DNA from: Lentimicrobium sp. L6
Lineage (GTDB): Bacteria; Bacteroidota; Bacteroidia; Bacteroidales; UBA12170
Length of the DNA: 47,776 nucleotides
Direction of reading: 5' to 3'
Assembly (NCBI RefSeq): GCF_013166655.1
Contig: NZ_JABKCA010000043.1
Coordinates: forward strand, 1 to 47,776
This document shows positions 27,249 through 34,861 of the stretch, one piece after another. Made by a program: the position numbers and the translations under genes. A model generated the notes under the pieces. The model ran no database searches, was not told the origin of the DNA, and saw only the letters and a list, made by a program, of their open reading frames with translations. Within the stretch, counting starts at the first letter, position 1. Each line of letters begins with the position of its first letter.

Positions 27249-27946
27249 AACTAAATTGTGTGATCATTGACGATGAGTATTTAGCTCAAAATGTTTTGTT
27301 TAGTTATATAGAAAAGCTAAATGATTTACATTTAGTGGCAAGATGTAATACTGCCCTGGAAGCCATAACAACTCTAAATACTCACAAGGTTGATTTGATT
27401 TTTTTAGACATTAATATGCCAGAAATTTCAGGCTTAGATATGCTGAAAATGCTAGAAAACCCTCCCAAGGTTATACTGACAACAGCCTATTCTGAATTTG
27501 CACTAGAAAGTTATAATTTTGGCGTAGTAGATTATCTATTGAAGCCTATTCCATTTGAACGTTTCGTTAAAGCAGTAAATAGAGTGCATGCATTACTCAG
27601 CAAAGGTGATGAACTATCGTCAGAAAAATTTGATGCAAGTATCATGCTCAAACAGGATGGTATATTCTATAAAGTGTTGTTCGAAGATATTCTATTTATG
27701 GAGGCCAATGGAAACTATATCAAAGTCTATACAACATCAAAAGAATTCCTGATCAGGGAAAAACTCCACCTTATTGAAAAGCAAATCCCTCCATCCTTGG
27801 TGGCGAGATCACATAAATCTTATCTTGTATTCTTAAATAGAATATCAAAAATAAGCGGGAATAAAGTTTTTATTCAGAATTATAAAATCCCAATTGGTGC
27901 TTTTTATAAATTGGAATTTCTTAAAAAGATTGAACATAAATATTAA
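27245..27946 (+). CDS. LytTR-family response regulator
   Basis: This 233 aa protein has a receiver domain with the acidic pair DD at 9-10, phospho-acceptor Asp55 in LIFLDINMPE, and Lys in DYLLKPIPF. It is followed by a LytTR DNA-binding domain (FMEANGNYIKVYT, LVARSHKSYLVFLNRI, IPIGAFYKLEFL). The start overlaps the kinase stop. LytTR domains bind pairs of short direct repeats; no such site could be defined confidently in the intergenic region. Confidence 0.92.
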   Translation: MKLNCVIIDDEYLAQNVLFSYIEKLNDLHLVARCNTALEAITTLNTHKVDLIFLDINMPEISGLDMLKMLENPPKVILTTAYSEFALESYNFGVVDYLLKPIPFERFVKAVNRVHALLSKGDELSSEKFDASIMLKQDGIFYKVLFEDILFMEANGNYIKVYTTSKEFLIREKLHLIEKQIPPSLVARSHKSYLVFLNRISKISGNKVFIQNYKIPIGAFYKLEFLKKIEHKY

Positions 27947-27991
27947 AGATGTATTGGCCCCTCAATACCCCAAAGCAGTCCAATTAATTCT

Positions 27992-28250
27992 GTCAATATT
28001 GACTTTTTTTAAATAATCCGATAATACTTAGAACAAGACCATCGGAATATCAAACGAAGAATAGCCATCAATACTGGATTTAAAGAATTCGAGTCAGCCC
28101 AAAGAGCTCTAGCAGGAATAGAAATAGTAAGTATCATTAGAAAGAAGCAGATAGAAAAATCAATAGAAAATTTGCTTGTAAAATTAAATATTGAAGGAAT
28201 GGGAATCAGATCAATTTCTCGTATACCATAATATTTAATTATATTTGATT
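27992..28250 (+). mobile_element. Mosaic IS6/IS1 relic C, with palindrome
   Basis: It opens with the palindrome GTCAATATTGAC (27992-28003) and a T tract, then directly enters the C-terminal part of an IS6 transposase (NIKRRIAINTGFKEFES, RALAGIE). At about 28164-28226 this switches to a piece of the IS1 transposase gene (ENLLVKLN..EGMGI..ISRI), then back to the IS6 tail TATTTAATTATATTTGATTTTT. It lies in a 335-bp gap between the response regulator and the next gene, with no functional frame. Confidence 0.75.
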
Positions 28251-28268
28251 TTTAAAATTGAGTTGGAT

Positions 28269-28305
28269 ATAAGATGCTATTTTTATCTTAATAACAGCAT
28301 CTTAT
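28269..28305 (-). terminator. Hairpin over the stop codon of the propeller gene
   Basis: ATAAGATGCT at 28269-28278 and AGCATCTTAT at 28296-28305 form a 10-bp perfect inverted repeat spanning the last codons and stop of the minus-strand propeller gene. No clear T tract follows on that strand, so it may protect the mRNA end rather than terminate efficiently. Confidence 0.4.
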
Positions 28306-29476
28306 TTCTGTCCACAAATCTCCCAGCCGATAATTCATAAAAATAAATTCCAGATACCATGGCATTCCCATTAGCATCATTGCCATTCCATTGAATACTA
28401 TAATTTCCCGCTGGCTGTCGAGAACTAACAAGTGTATTAATTAGTTGACCAATAGAGTTGTAAATTTTCAATTGAACAAAGGCTCCTCTATTGATATCAT
28501 ATTTAATTTGGGTAGCTGAATTAAAAGGATTGGGGTAATTTATTTCAAGATGGTGAATCTGCTCCTTTTCAATTTCTTCTTCAATACTAGAAGGGAGATC
28601 CATAGCATAGCGCATTTTATTAGTTGAGTTGATGGCGGAGATAATAAATAAAGTATCTCCTGAAACAGCCATCCCATTTGGGTTCTTAAAGGAAACGTCA
28701 GGAACTATACCATCTTTATCAAGGTATTCTCCATCACCAGCATAAACGGAAACTTCACCATCCAATGTGGTTTTGTAAATTTTATTTTCGCTAATTGCGG
28801 AACTAAAAAGCGAGGCTTTCCAAAATTTTAAATACCCAATTTTCCATTGCCCAGTAGCTGGAATAGTAGCAAAAAGCTCTTGTGTGCCATCCGTATTGAT
28901 TTTTGTTATTCTACCATCTCCAAGATTACTAATGTAATAGTTTCCTTCTTCATCTTGGGTTGCTCCGCTAGGCTTATAAATCGATCCTCCCGAAGCAAAT
29001 GTGCTGATATTACCTTCTGGTGTTACTTTTATCACTTTCCCAGGATTTGGATGTGCTAGACCAGGATTAATCGTGCAAATAATATCGCCATTATAATCTT
29101 TATATAATGATGCAACACCCACCGATGATTGAACAAATATAGTAGAACTACCATCAGGGGCTATTTTTAGTAAGCGACCATTTTGGTAGCTGCTTCCTAT
29201 GATGGTATCATTATCTCCCCAAACCATGTCAACAATACCTACAAATCCACTTGCAAATACTGAAACAGTTCCATCTGGGGCAATTTTATAAATGTTTGAA
29301 CTATCCCATCCTCCAGATGCGAAGATACTTCCATCCTCATGATATAATATGGCATCTACATTTATACTGCTTGAGAGGTCTCGGCTACTTATTTCCTGTG
29401 CGTTTAATACATTTGAAAATGCAAGTAGTATGCAGATCGAAAGAAAATTGATATAATCTGTACTTATTTGTTTCAT
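28283..29476 (-). CDS. Secreted SMP-30/NHL-like propeller with T9SS sorting domain
   Basis: This 397 aa protein has a signal peptide ending VLNAQ and six-bladed propeller repeats with the pattern FASGGxIYK / IAPDGTVSVFASGF. A C-terminal type A sorting domain (NYPNPFNSATQIKYDI...GIYFYELSAGRF) ends KMLLLR. It is a paralogue of the protein at 32508 (same blade motifs, VFASGGWD/VSGGWNKDNI). It is transcribed from a dyad-controlled promoter and lies downstream of the membrane AraC gene at 29586 in the same direction. Its role outside the cell is unknown, possibly binding or lactone hydrolysis. Confidence 0.88.
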   Translation of the reverse strand: MKQISTDYINFLSICILLAFSNVLNAQEISSRDLSSSINVDAILYHEDGSIFASGGWDSSNIYKIAPDGTVSVFASGFVGIVDMVWGDNDTIIGSSYQNGRLLKIAPDGSSTIFVQSSVGVASLYKDYNGDIICTINPGLAHPNPGKVIKVTPEGNISTFASGGSIYKPSGATQDEEGNYYISNLGDGRITKINTDGTQELFATIPATGQWKIGYLKFWKASLFSSAISENKIYKTTLDGEVSVYAGDGEYLDKDGIVPDVSFKNPNGMAVSGDTLFIISAINSTNKMRYAMDLPSSIEEEIEKEQIHHLEINYPNPFNSATQIKYDINRGAFVQLKIYNSIGQLINTLVSSRQPAGNYSIQWNGNDANGNAMVSGIYFYELSAGRFVDRNKMLLLR

Positions 29477-29509
29477 AATTTACTCTATTTAATTGATTAT
29501 TATTTTGGG

Positions 29510-29558
29510 CGAAAATAGAGCATAATCTAGCAATAAGGGACTTTCTCGATGGAGAGAG
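29510..29558 (-). promoter_or_regulatory. Promoter and dyad operator of the propeller gene at 28283
   Basis: On the minus strand a TATTTTCG box (29510-29517), close to the Bacteroidota -7 consensus TAnnTTTG, lies 33 bp before the ATG. The dyad CTCTCTCCATCGAGAAAG (29541-29558) is 23 bp further upstream. The identical dyad at the same distance stands before the FG-GAP gene at 34862. No -33 TTG box is at the right spacing, which suggests activator dependence, plausibly on the neighbouring AraC protein. Confidence 0.65.
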
Positions 29559-29585
29559 ACTAATAGTTAAAAAAAATACCAAGAT

Positions 29586-30740
29586 TTAAGTGTTATCTTC
29601 TTTCATCATGTTTTCTTTCATAAACTCTGTTGGACTTTTTCCAACAAACTTCTTAAAAATCTTATGAAATGATGATTTACTGTTAAAACCTGCATCATAT
29701 GCGATGGCAATTATTGTCAGATTTTTGTTTTCTTCCTTTAGTAATTGAGTTTTAACTTCATCAACTCGATACTTGTTAATGAATTCGTAGAAGTTCATTT
29801 TATAGTGCTGATTGATTACTTGTGACAAAGTATGCTGTTTAATATCCAATGCCTTCGCTAGATTTGATAAGTTAATTTCACTATCCAAATAGAGTTTCTT
29901 ATCAATCATTGCTTCATCCAGTTTTTTGGAATACTTACTTAAATCAGATGCTGAGAGTGTGGAAGTTTTATACTTGGTCTTGCTGATTTCCAATTGAAAA
30001 AGCTTCTCGGGTTGCTGAATAAACGTATAAGCAATAACAAATATAAAAATGCTCAATGAAATTGAGATAAATTGCATGATTTCGATGCTGGTTTGATCGG
30101 AAATAAAAGAAGCACCCATTCCCACCAAATCAAGAACTTTATATATAGCATACACCAATACTAATCTTTTTATCCCATCAATATGCTCAAAACTGGTATT
30201 TGCAAAACCCTTTTTATAATTCTTTTCGAAATCCCATATTACATATATGCTTGCTGCTAAATATGCAAAACTATAGACAATGATGAACCCAGAACTTAAT
30301 GACAAACTTTTAGGTGAAGTAATATAATTTTCAAGCCAATGAATTTTTATTTCAGCAAATAAAAGATAGAACGGGATTACATCTATCAACATATAAACAA
30401 AGGGGGATAAATGAAGCAATTCATACCACTTAAATCTATAATTTGCATGAACACCTATTTTAACATAAAAATAAAATGCAGGCGGTAAGACATACCAAAG
30501 CAAAAAGGAGGAGCCTATTAAATGCGGGAACATCTTATAAAGATGACTGAGTACAATAAAATTAGAAAATAGTAGGATGGTAATTGTAAAAAGAAATAGA
30601 GCTAAAAAGCGGTTGGCTTTTTTATTCCCTTTCTGATGCCTGAATATATTTATAGAAAATACAAATCCAAATACAATAGAAATGGATATAATGATTACCC
30701 ATGGAGTAATTAACACAGTAGTTTCAGGGTTCTGTAGCAT
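29586..30740 (-). CDS. Membrane-anchored AraC-family regulator
   Basis: This 384 aa protein has seven predicted membrane helices in residues 10-250 and a C-terminal AraC DNA-binding domain with two helix-turn-helices (INLSNLAKALDIKQHTLSQVI and TIIAIAYDAGFNSKSSFHKIFKKF, followed by GKSPTEF). Such proteins sense an envelope signal and activate a nearby exported gene. Its start codon (30738-30740) lies inside the left terminal repeat of IS6 relic D, so the native promoter and perhaps the first codons were replaced. It precedes the propeller gene it may control. Confidence 0.88.
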   Translation of the reverse strand: MLQNPETTVLITPWVIIISISIVFGFVFSINIFRHQKGNKKANRFLALFLFTITILLFSNFIVLSHLYKMFPHLIGSSFLLWYVLPPAFYFYVKIGVHANYRFKWYELLHLSPFVYMLIDVIPFYLLFAEIKIHWLENYITSPKSLSLSSGFIIVYSFAYLAASIYVIWDFEKNYKKGFANTSFEHIDGIKRLVLVYAIYKVLDLVGMGASFISDQTSIEIMQFISISLSIFIFVIAYTFIQQPEKLFQLEISKTKYKTSTLSASDLSKYSKKLDEAMIDKKLYLDSEINLSNLAKALDIKQHTLSQVINQHYKMNFYEFINKYRVDEVKTQLLKEENKNLTIIAIAYDAGFNSKSSFHKIFKKFVGKSPTEFMKENMMKEDNT

Positions 30741-31116
30741 TGATTAGGCAAAGGTAAAATAATTTCTATTTACACACCAACAAACGATAATTAAGGCTCA
30801 AGCACTATCTTTATCCCAGAATTATCACCCTACAAGCAGTTTATTTCAAATTGAGATTCACCTTAAGCTATAGAAATGTAGAGGAATTGCTTTCCATAAG
30901 AGGAATAGAGGTTGAGCATTCTACTATTCAAATATGGTTTTTATTTTAGCCCTTTGATTGAAGCGAACATGCATAAAAGGAAACAGAAGGTCAATAATAG
31001 TTGGAGGATGGATGAAACCCAAGGCCACTGCTTTTAAAACTTTTTTTCTTTAGCTGTATAATAATTAATTATATTTGATTTTTAATTTTAACGTTGGATT
31101 AATGTGACAGAACCTT
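30728..31116. mobile_element. IS6-family relic D, internally deleted miniature
   Basis: Both terminal repeats are present: GGTTCTGTAGCATTGAT at the left and ATTAATGTGACAGAACC at the right. Inside, an N-terminal transposase part (RDVEELLSIRGIEVEHSTIQ) is fused after WRMDET directly to the C-terminal PKATAFKTF segment, a deletion of about 330 bp. The frame also carries stops. At 389 bp it is a non-autonomous element in the intergenic space between two divergent AraC genes. Confidence 0.8.
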
Positions 31117-31258
31117 CTAAGTATTTTTATCTGGGGATTTTATTTTTTGGTTATAGGTCTGCTCTTAGTTTTTATTCCTGGCAAAAACACTAGTTCTGTT
31201 TGGGTTGATAAATTTAGATTGTAAATTTGTATGCGTTTATTTTATGCATTAAAAACTT

Positions 31259-31266
31259 TATATTTG
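31259..31266 (+). promoter_or_regulatory. -7 box of second AraC gene
   Basis: TATATTTG fits the Bacteroidota -7 consensus TAnnTTTG. It lies 23 bp upstream of ATG 31290 and downstream of ATG 31227, which favours the later start for the AraC gene. Confidence 0.45.
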
Positions 31267-31289
31267 TCGCATATGACATCTTCTATTCT

Positions 31290-32399
31290 ATGAGTGAATT
31301 GACTATTTGGCTTGTAATTGCTATCCTGGCTATATTTCAGGGATTTTTTTTATCCGTGGTTATTATTATTAAATCTGCAGGAAAAAACTCTGCGAATCTA
31401 CTATTGGGCCTATTTATTTTATTAATCTCTTTGTCGTTGATTGGAAGAATATCCCCTAATTTTTCAGCATTGAAAGACTCTTTTCTTCTGGGTGGTTTGA
31501 TGGACATTATTATTTTCAGCTATGGGCCATTGTCCTTTCTTTATCTTAAAAATTTGTTTGAGGAGAAATACTTTCCTGGTTGGAAAGATTATCTCCATTA
31601 TGTTCCTTTGGCAATATTTCTATGCTATTTCTTTTTCCGGTTGTTATTACCCCGACAGTTTGAGAACTCTATTTTTTATGCCAACCTAGGGTATGTATAT
31701 TTCTTTTTGGAATTAATGGCGATAGTGCAAAACGCGATTTACATCACTATTGGGTACAAAATGGTGAATGACTATGAAAAAAGGTTTGTAAAAGAATTGT
31801 CGTTTTTACCTCAGGTAAAATACATCAAGATTTTTCTGGCAGTTATTTCTGTAATCATTTTATTGTGGTTTTATGGATTTGTTTCCAAGTTTGTCGATGG
31901 CCTTCAATTTAGCACAGTTTTCACCTATAACTTCGTTTGGGTGTTGATTTCCTTTTTAACTTTTTTGTTTGCCTATTTTAGTTTTTTCGATTCAGACATA
32001 CTATCCATTCCTGAAAAACAGGCTAAATATGAACAAGGTTATTTTTCAGATGATTTTTACATCGACCTCAATGAGAAATTGGAAAAAGTAATGAATTCTG
32101 AAAAACCTTTTCTAAACCCTAAATTAACATTAAATGAACTAGCCAGACAGATGGGTATAAAACAACGGGATTTATCGAGGGTAATCAATGAATACCACAA
32201 CAAGAATTTTTATGAATTTGTCAATACCTATCGAATTCAAAAGTTCAAAGAATTGGTACAACTGGAAGAAAATAAAAATTACACAATTCTTTTCCTGGCT
32301 TATGAGTCAGGATTTAATTCTAAAGCCACTTTTAATTCTGCTTTTAAGAAAATAACGGAACTCACTCCACGTGAGTATATTAACAAAATTGCAAGTTAA
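31290..32399 (+). CDS. Membrane-anchored AraC-family regulator, second copy
   Basis: This 369 aa protein is a paralogue of the regulator at 29586: seven membrane helices, then two helix-turn-helices (LTLNELARQMGIKQRDLSRVI and TILFLAYESGFNSKATFNSAFKKI, then LTPREYI). The frame is open from 31227, but a TATATTTG box at 31259 and the clean membrane start MSELTIWLVI support 31290. The next gene, 108 bp downstream in the same direction, is a T9SS propeller with a dyad promoter between them. Confidence 0.88.
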   Translation: MSELTIWLVIAILAIFQGFFLSVVIIIKSAGKNSANLLLGLFILLISLSLIGRISPNFSALKDSFLLGGLMDIIIFSYGPLSFLYLKNLFEEKYFPGWKDYLHYVPLAIFLCYFFFRLLLPRQFENSIFYANLGYVYFFLELMAIVQNAIYITIGYKMVNDYEKRFVKELSFLPQVKYIKIFLAVISVIILLWFYGFVSKFVDGLQFSTVFTYNFVWVLISFLTFLFAYFSFFDSDILSIPEKQAKYEQGYFSDDFYIDLNEKLEKVMNSEKPFLNPKLTLNELARQMGIKQRDLSRVINEYHNKNFYEFVNTYRIQKFKELVQLEENKNYTILFLAYESGFNSKATFNSAFKKITELTPREYINKIAS

Positions 32400-32427
32400 C
32401 TTCAACTTTTTTTTAGCAAGTAAATTT

Positions 32428-32478
32428 GTCCGAAAGTAAGTGTTCGGACGATTAATACGTTTTGCCAACATAGTTTTG
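32428..32478 (+). promoter_or_regulatory. Promoter and dyad operator of the propeller gene at 32508
   Basis: The inverted repeat GTCCGAA-N8-TTCGGAC (32428-32449) is 21 bp upstream of a TAGTTTTG -7 box (32471-32478), which is 29 bp from the ATG. Placement is the same as for the dyads before 29476 and 34862, but the arm sequence is different. It could be read by the AraC protein encoded just upstream. It could also act as the AraC gene's transcription end, though no T tract follows. Confidence 0.6.
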
Positions 32479-32507
32479 CTTCATATTTAATAATTAAAAG
32501 TAAAATC

Positions 32508-33659
32508 ATGAAATACATTATTACATTGCTTCTTTGCAGTATAATTCTACAATTATCCGCCCAGTATGTGAGTACAATTGCTACTATTCCAACTAATTTC
32601 GGTGACGGCATGATAGTCTCTCCAGATGGTGATGTGCTGGTTTCGGGTGGATGGAACAAGGATAATATTTTAAAAATTACAACCGAGGGTGTTGTATCAG
32701 ACTATGTGACCGGATTGCCCGGACCGGTAGGAATGGGTTTTGATTCAGAAGGAAACCTTTACGTTTCAAATTATTCTGGTAATTCAATTAGCAAAGTTAC
32801 TCCGGAAGGGGTTGTTTCAGAATTTGCTTCTGAGTTGGATGGCCCGGCAGGCTTGATAGTTAGTGATGGTGATGAAATATTCGTTACTTTATACGGAGCA
32901 AATTTCAGTGGGAATGGCAAAACTGTGCTCAAATTCGACTTAGACGGGAATTCTGAAATATATGCTTTTGGTTCTGGTATTAAGGATGCCATTGGAATTA
33001 CAATGGATGAAAATCAATTAATGTATGTAACCAATTTTGCTGGTGGAGATGTTTTCACAGTTGATTCAAATCAAATTATCTCCAACTTCAGTATGGTTGC
33101 CGGAGCCAGTATCAATCAGATTGTTTATGCTGATAACTATGTGTATATCCCCAGTCCGAACCTGAGAAAAATTTTTCGGGTCAATACCACTGATGGAATT
33201 GCGGAACATTATGCCGGCACAGGCGGAAATCAGATAGTTGATGGTGAGTTGTTGGAAGCTCAGTTTAATAAGCCAAATAGTTGTGCAATAAGTCAAACAG
33301 GTGACACCCTCTATATCCTCGATGGTGCTCTTGGTAAGATTAGAATGATTCATATGAGCGAAATAACAGGTATTAACAGCAACAAAGAAAAGCCTAACAA
33401 TTTTAATCTCGAACAAAACTATCCCAATCCATTTTCTTTAGCAACAAGTATCAATTTTACTTTAAATGAAGAAGAATTCGTAACACTTACCGTATATAAT
33501 ATACAGGGTTTATTGATTGAGCAGCTTATCTCTAATACATTAAGCTCAGGAAATCACAGTGTATTATACAGTGCAAAAAATATTCCGAAGGGATTTTATT
33601 TTTATCAACTTGCTACAAGTAGTTTTGTAGACACAAAGAAAATGTTGCTAAAGAGATAG
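32508..33659 (+). CDS. Secreted SMP-30/NHL-like propeller with T9SS sorting domain
   Basis: This 383 aa protein has a signal peptide ending QLSAQ and propeller blades (GDGMIVSPDGDVLVSGG, GMGFDSEGNLYVSNYSGN, ITMDENQLMYVTNFAGG). The T9SS domain begins EQNYPNPFSLATSINF and ends KKMLLKR. It is paralogous to 28283. Its base composition is slightly less AT-rich than its neighbours, which might indicate separate origin. It is followed after 25 bp by a small lipoprotein gene. Confidence 0.88.
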   Translation: MKYIITLLLCSIILQLSAQYVSTIATIPTNFGDGMIVSPDGDVLVSGGWNKDNILKITTEGVVSDYVTGLPGPVGMGFDSEGNLYVSNYSGNSISKVTPEGVVSEFASELDGPAGLIVSDGDEIFVTLYGANFSGNGKTVLKFDLDGNSEIYAFGSGIKDAIGITMDENQLMYVTNFAGGDVFTVDSNQIISNFSMVAGASINQIVYADNYVYIPSPNLRKIFRVNTTDGIAEHYAGTGGNQIVDGELLEAQFNKPNSCAISQTGDTLYILDGALGKIRMIHMSEITGINSNKEKPNNFNLEQNYPNPFSLATSINFTLNEEEFVTLTVYNIQGLLIEQLISNTLSSGNHSVLYSAKNIPKGFYFYQLATSSFVDTKKMLLKR

Positions 33660-33684
33660 CTAACTCAGGTAACAATTAAATAAA

Positions 33685-33966
33685 ATGAAACAATTAGGGA
33701 TCATATTTGCTGTTCTATATATAATTCTTCTACTCTATTCTTGCGACTTTCAACCTTCTGACAAAAAGGATAAAAACCTTAATCAAGACTTAAAAGTTGT
33801 GTCGGATAGTATATCAATGCTGATGTCCAAATACCTTTACAATAGTACAGAACTTAGCACATACGAATATCTTGCTTTAGAAAAGAAAGTGATGGGTCTT
33901 GCGAAAACAGTCCAAACAAAACAAGAATTTATAAACGGGTTCAATGAGTTATGGAAAGATGGGTAG
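33685..33966 (+). pseudogene. Small lipoprotein, 3' end truncated by IS1-type end
   Basis: This 93 aa frame has a lipoprotein signal (AVLYIILLLYSC) and a helical body. The stop TAG is supplied by the first bases of an IS1-family left end (GGTAGTGTACC, 33962), so the natural C terminus has been lost. No similarity is recognised. It may still yield a short lipoprotein. Confidence 0.65.
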
Positions 33967-34262
33967 TGTACCATATGGCGCTTTTCCTTTTTCAAGAAAT
34001 TTATCTGCCTTAATATGAGCATCTTATAATAATTAAACCAATCAAATTCCAAAAGTATTGAAGTCTCCCATCAATAATGAAATTCCTTAGAGCCCGTTAA
34101 ACAAGCGTTTTACTTTTTATAGTGTACCATATGGCACCTGACAAAATTATAAAATGTCTATTTTGATGAAATCAAATTATAATAAATGTATTTATTGCAA
34201 AGGTTTTTGCATAAAGAAAGGGAAAGGGTTTTTAATGAAAATGGATTGTTATATTTATTGAT
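33962..34262 (+). mobile_element. IS1-family relic, left 300 bp
   Basis: It shares with the copy at 8611 the left end GGTAGTGTACCATATGGCGC, the stretch CCTTAGAGCCCGTTAAACAAG, the second TAGTGTACCATATGGCAC and the transposase start (MKSxYNKCIYCKGFCIKKGKG). The transposase is cut after about 25 codons. It truncates a lipoprotein gene. Together with IS6 relic E it fills the gene-free stretch 33967-34673. Confidence 0.8.
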
Positions 34263-34408
34263 GGCTGAAGATAAAATTGATCAATTAAATCTGCATCTTT
34301 TTAATGGTTCCCCAATGATTTTATTGAATACTATATCTTGATACTAAAAATGAATTATTATGCACCAAACCTAACCCCTTAATACCCCAGAGCAGTCCAA
34401 CTAATTTT

Positions 34409-34673
34409 GTCAATATTGACTTTTTTAAATAATGCAATAAAACATAGAGCAGGATCATCTGGATACCATGAGAAGAATAGCCATCAATACTGGATTTAAA
34501 GAATTCGAGTCAGATCAAAAAACTCTAGCAGGAATAGAGATAATAAATATTATTTGAAAGAATCAGATAGAAAATCCCAAGGCCACTGCTTTCAAAACAT
34601 TTTATTTTTTAGTTGTATCATATTTAATTATATTTTATTTTTAATTTAACTTTGGATTAATGCGACAGAACCA
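34409..34673 (+). mobile_element. IS6-family relic E, 3' part, with palindrome
   Basis: GTCAATATTGAC (34409-34420) plus a T tract runs directly into an IS6 C-terminal segment (RRIAINTGFKEFES, PKATAFKTF) and ends with a perfect right terminal repeat ATTAATGCGACAGAACC at 34673. The preceding 40 bases (CCCCTTAATACCCCAGAGCAG) are also found before relic C, so the two relics share the same left junction. Confidence 0.75.
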
Positions 34674-34778
34674 TGAAGCAACACTTAAAATAATTCATAC
34701 GGAGCTTAATTCTATATGATGATTTGGAATTGATAATTTTCAAAACTAAATCTTCTCTCTTTTTTGAAAACTACTAGT

Positions 34779-34827
34779 CTCTCTCCATCGAGAAAGACGA
34801 TTATTAATCATCGGCACTTTACATTTG
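34779..34827 (+). promoter_or_regulatory. Promoter and dyad operator of the FG-GAP gene at 34862
   Basis: CTCTCTCCATCGAGAAAG (34779-34796) is identical to the dyad before the propeller gene at 28283, and is 23 bp upstream of a TACATTTG -7 box (34820-34827), which is 34 bp from the ATG. Identity plus identical spacing, in opposite orientations 5 kb apart, indicates co-regulation of the two genes. Confidence 0.7.
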
Positions 34828-34861
34828 CCTCAAAATTTATTAATTCAAAATAAAGAAAATA

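Noticed and set aside
32428-32449. Dyad as terminator of the second AraC gene
   Set aside because: No T tract follows and its position relative to the -7 box matches the other two dyads, so an operator is the better reading.
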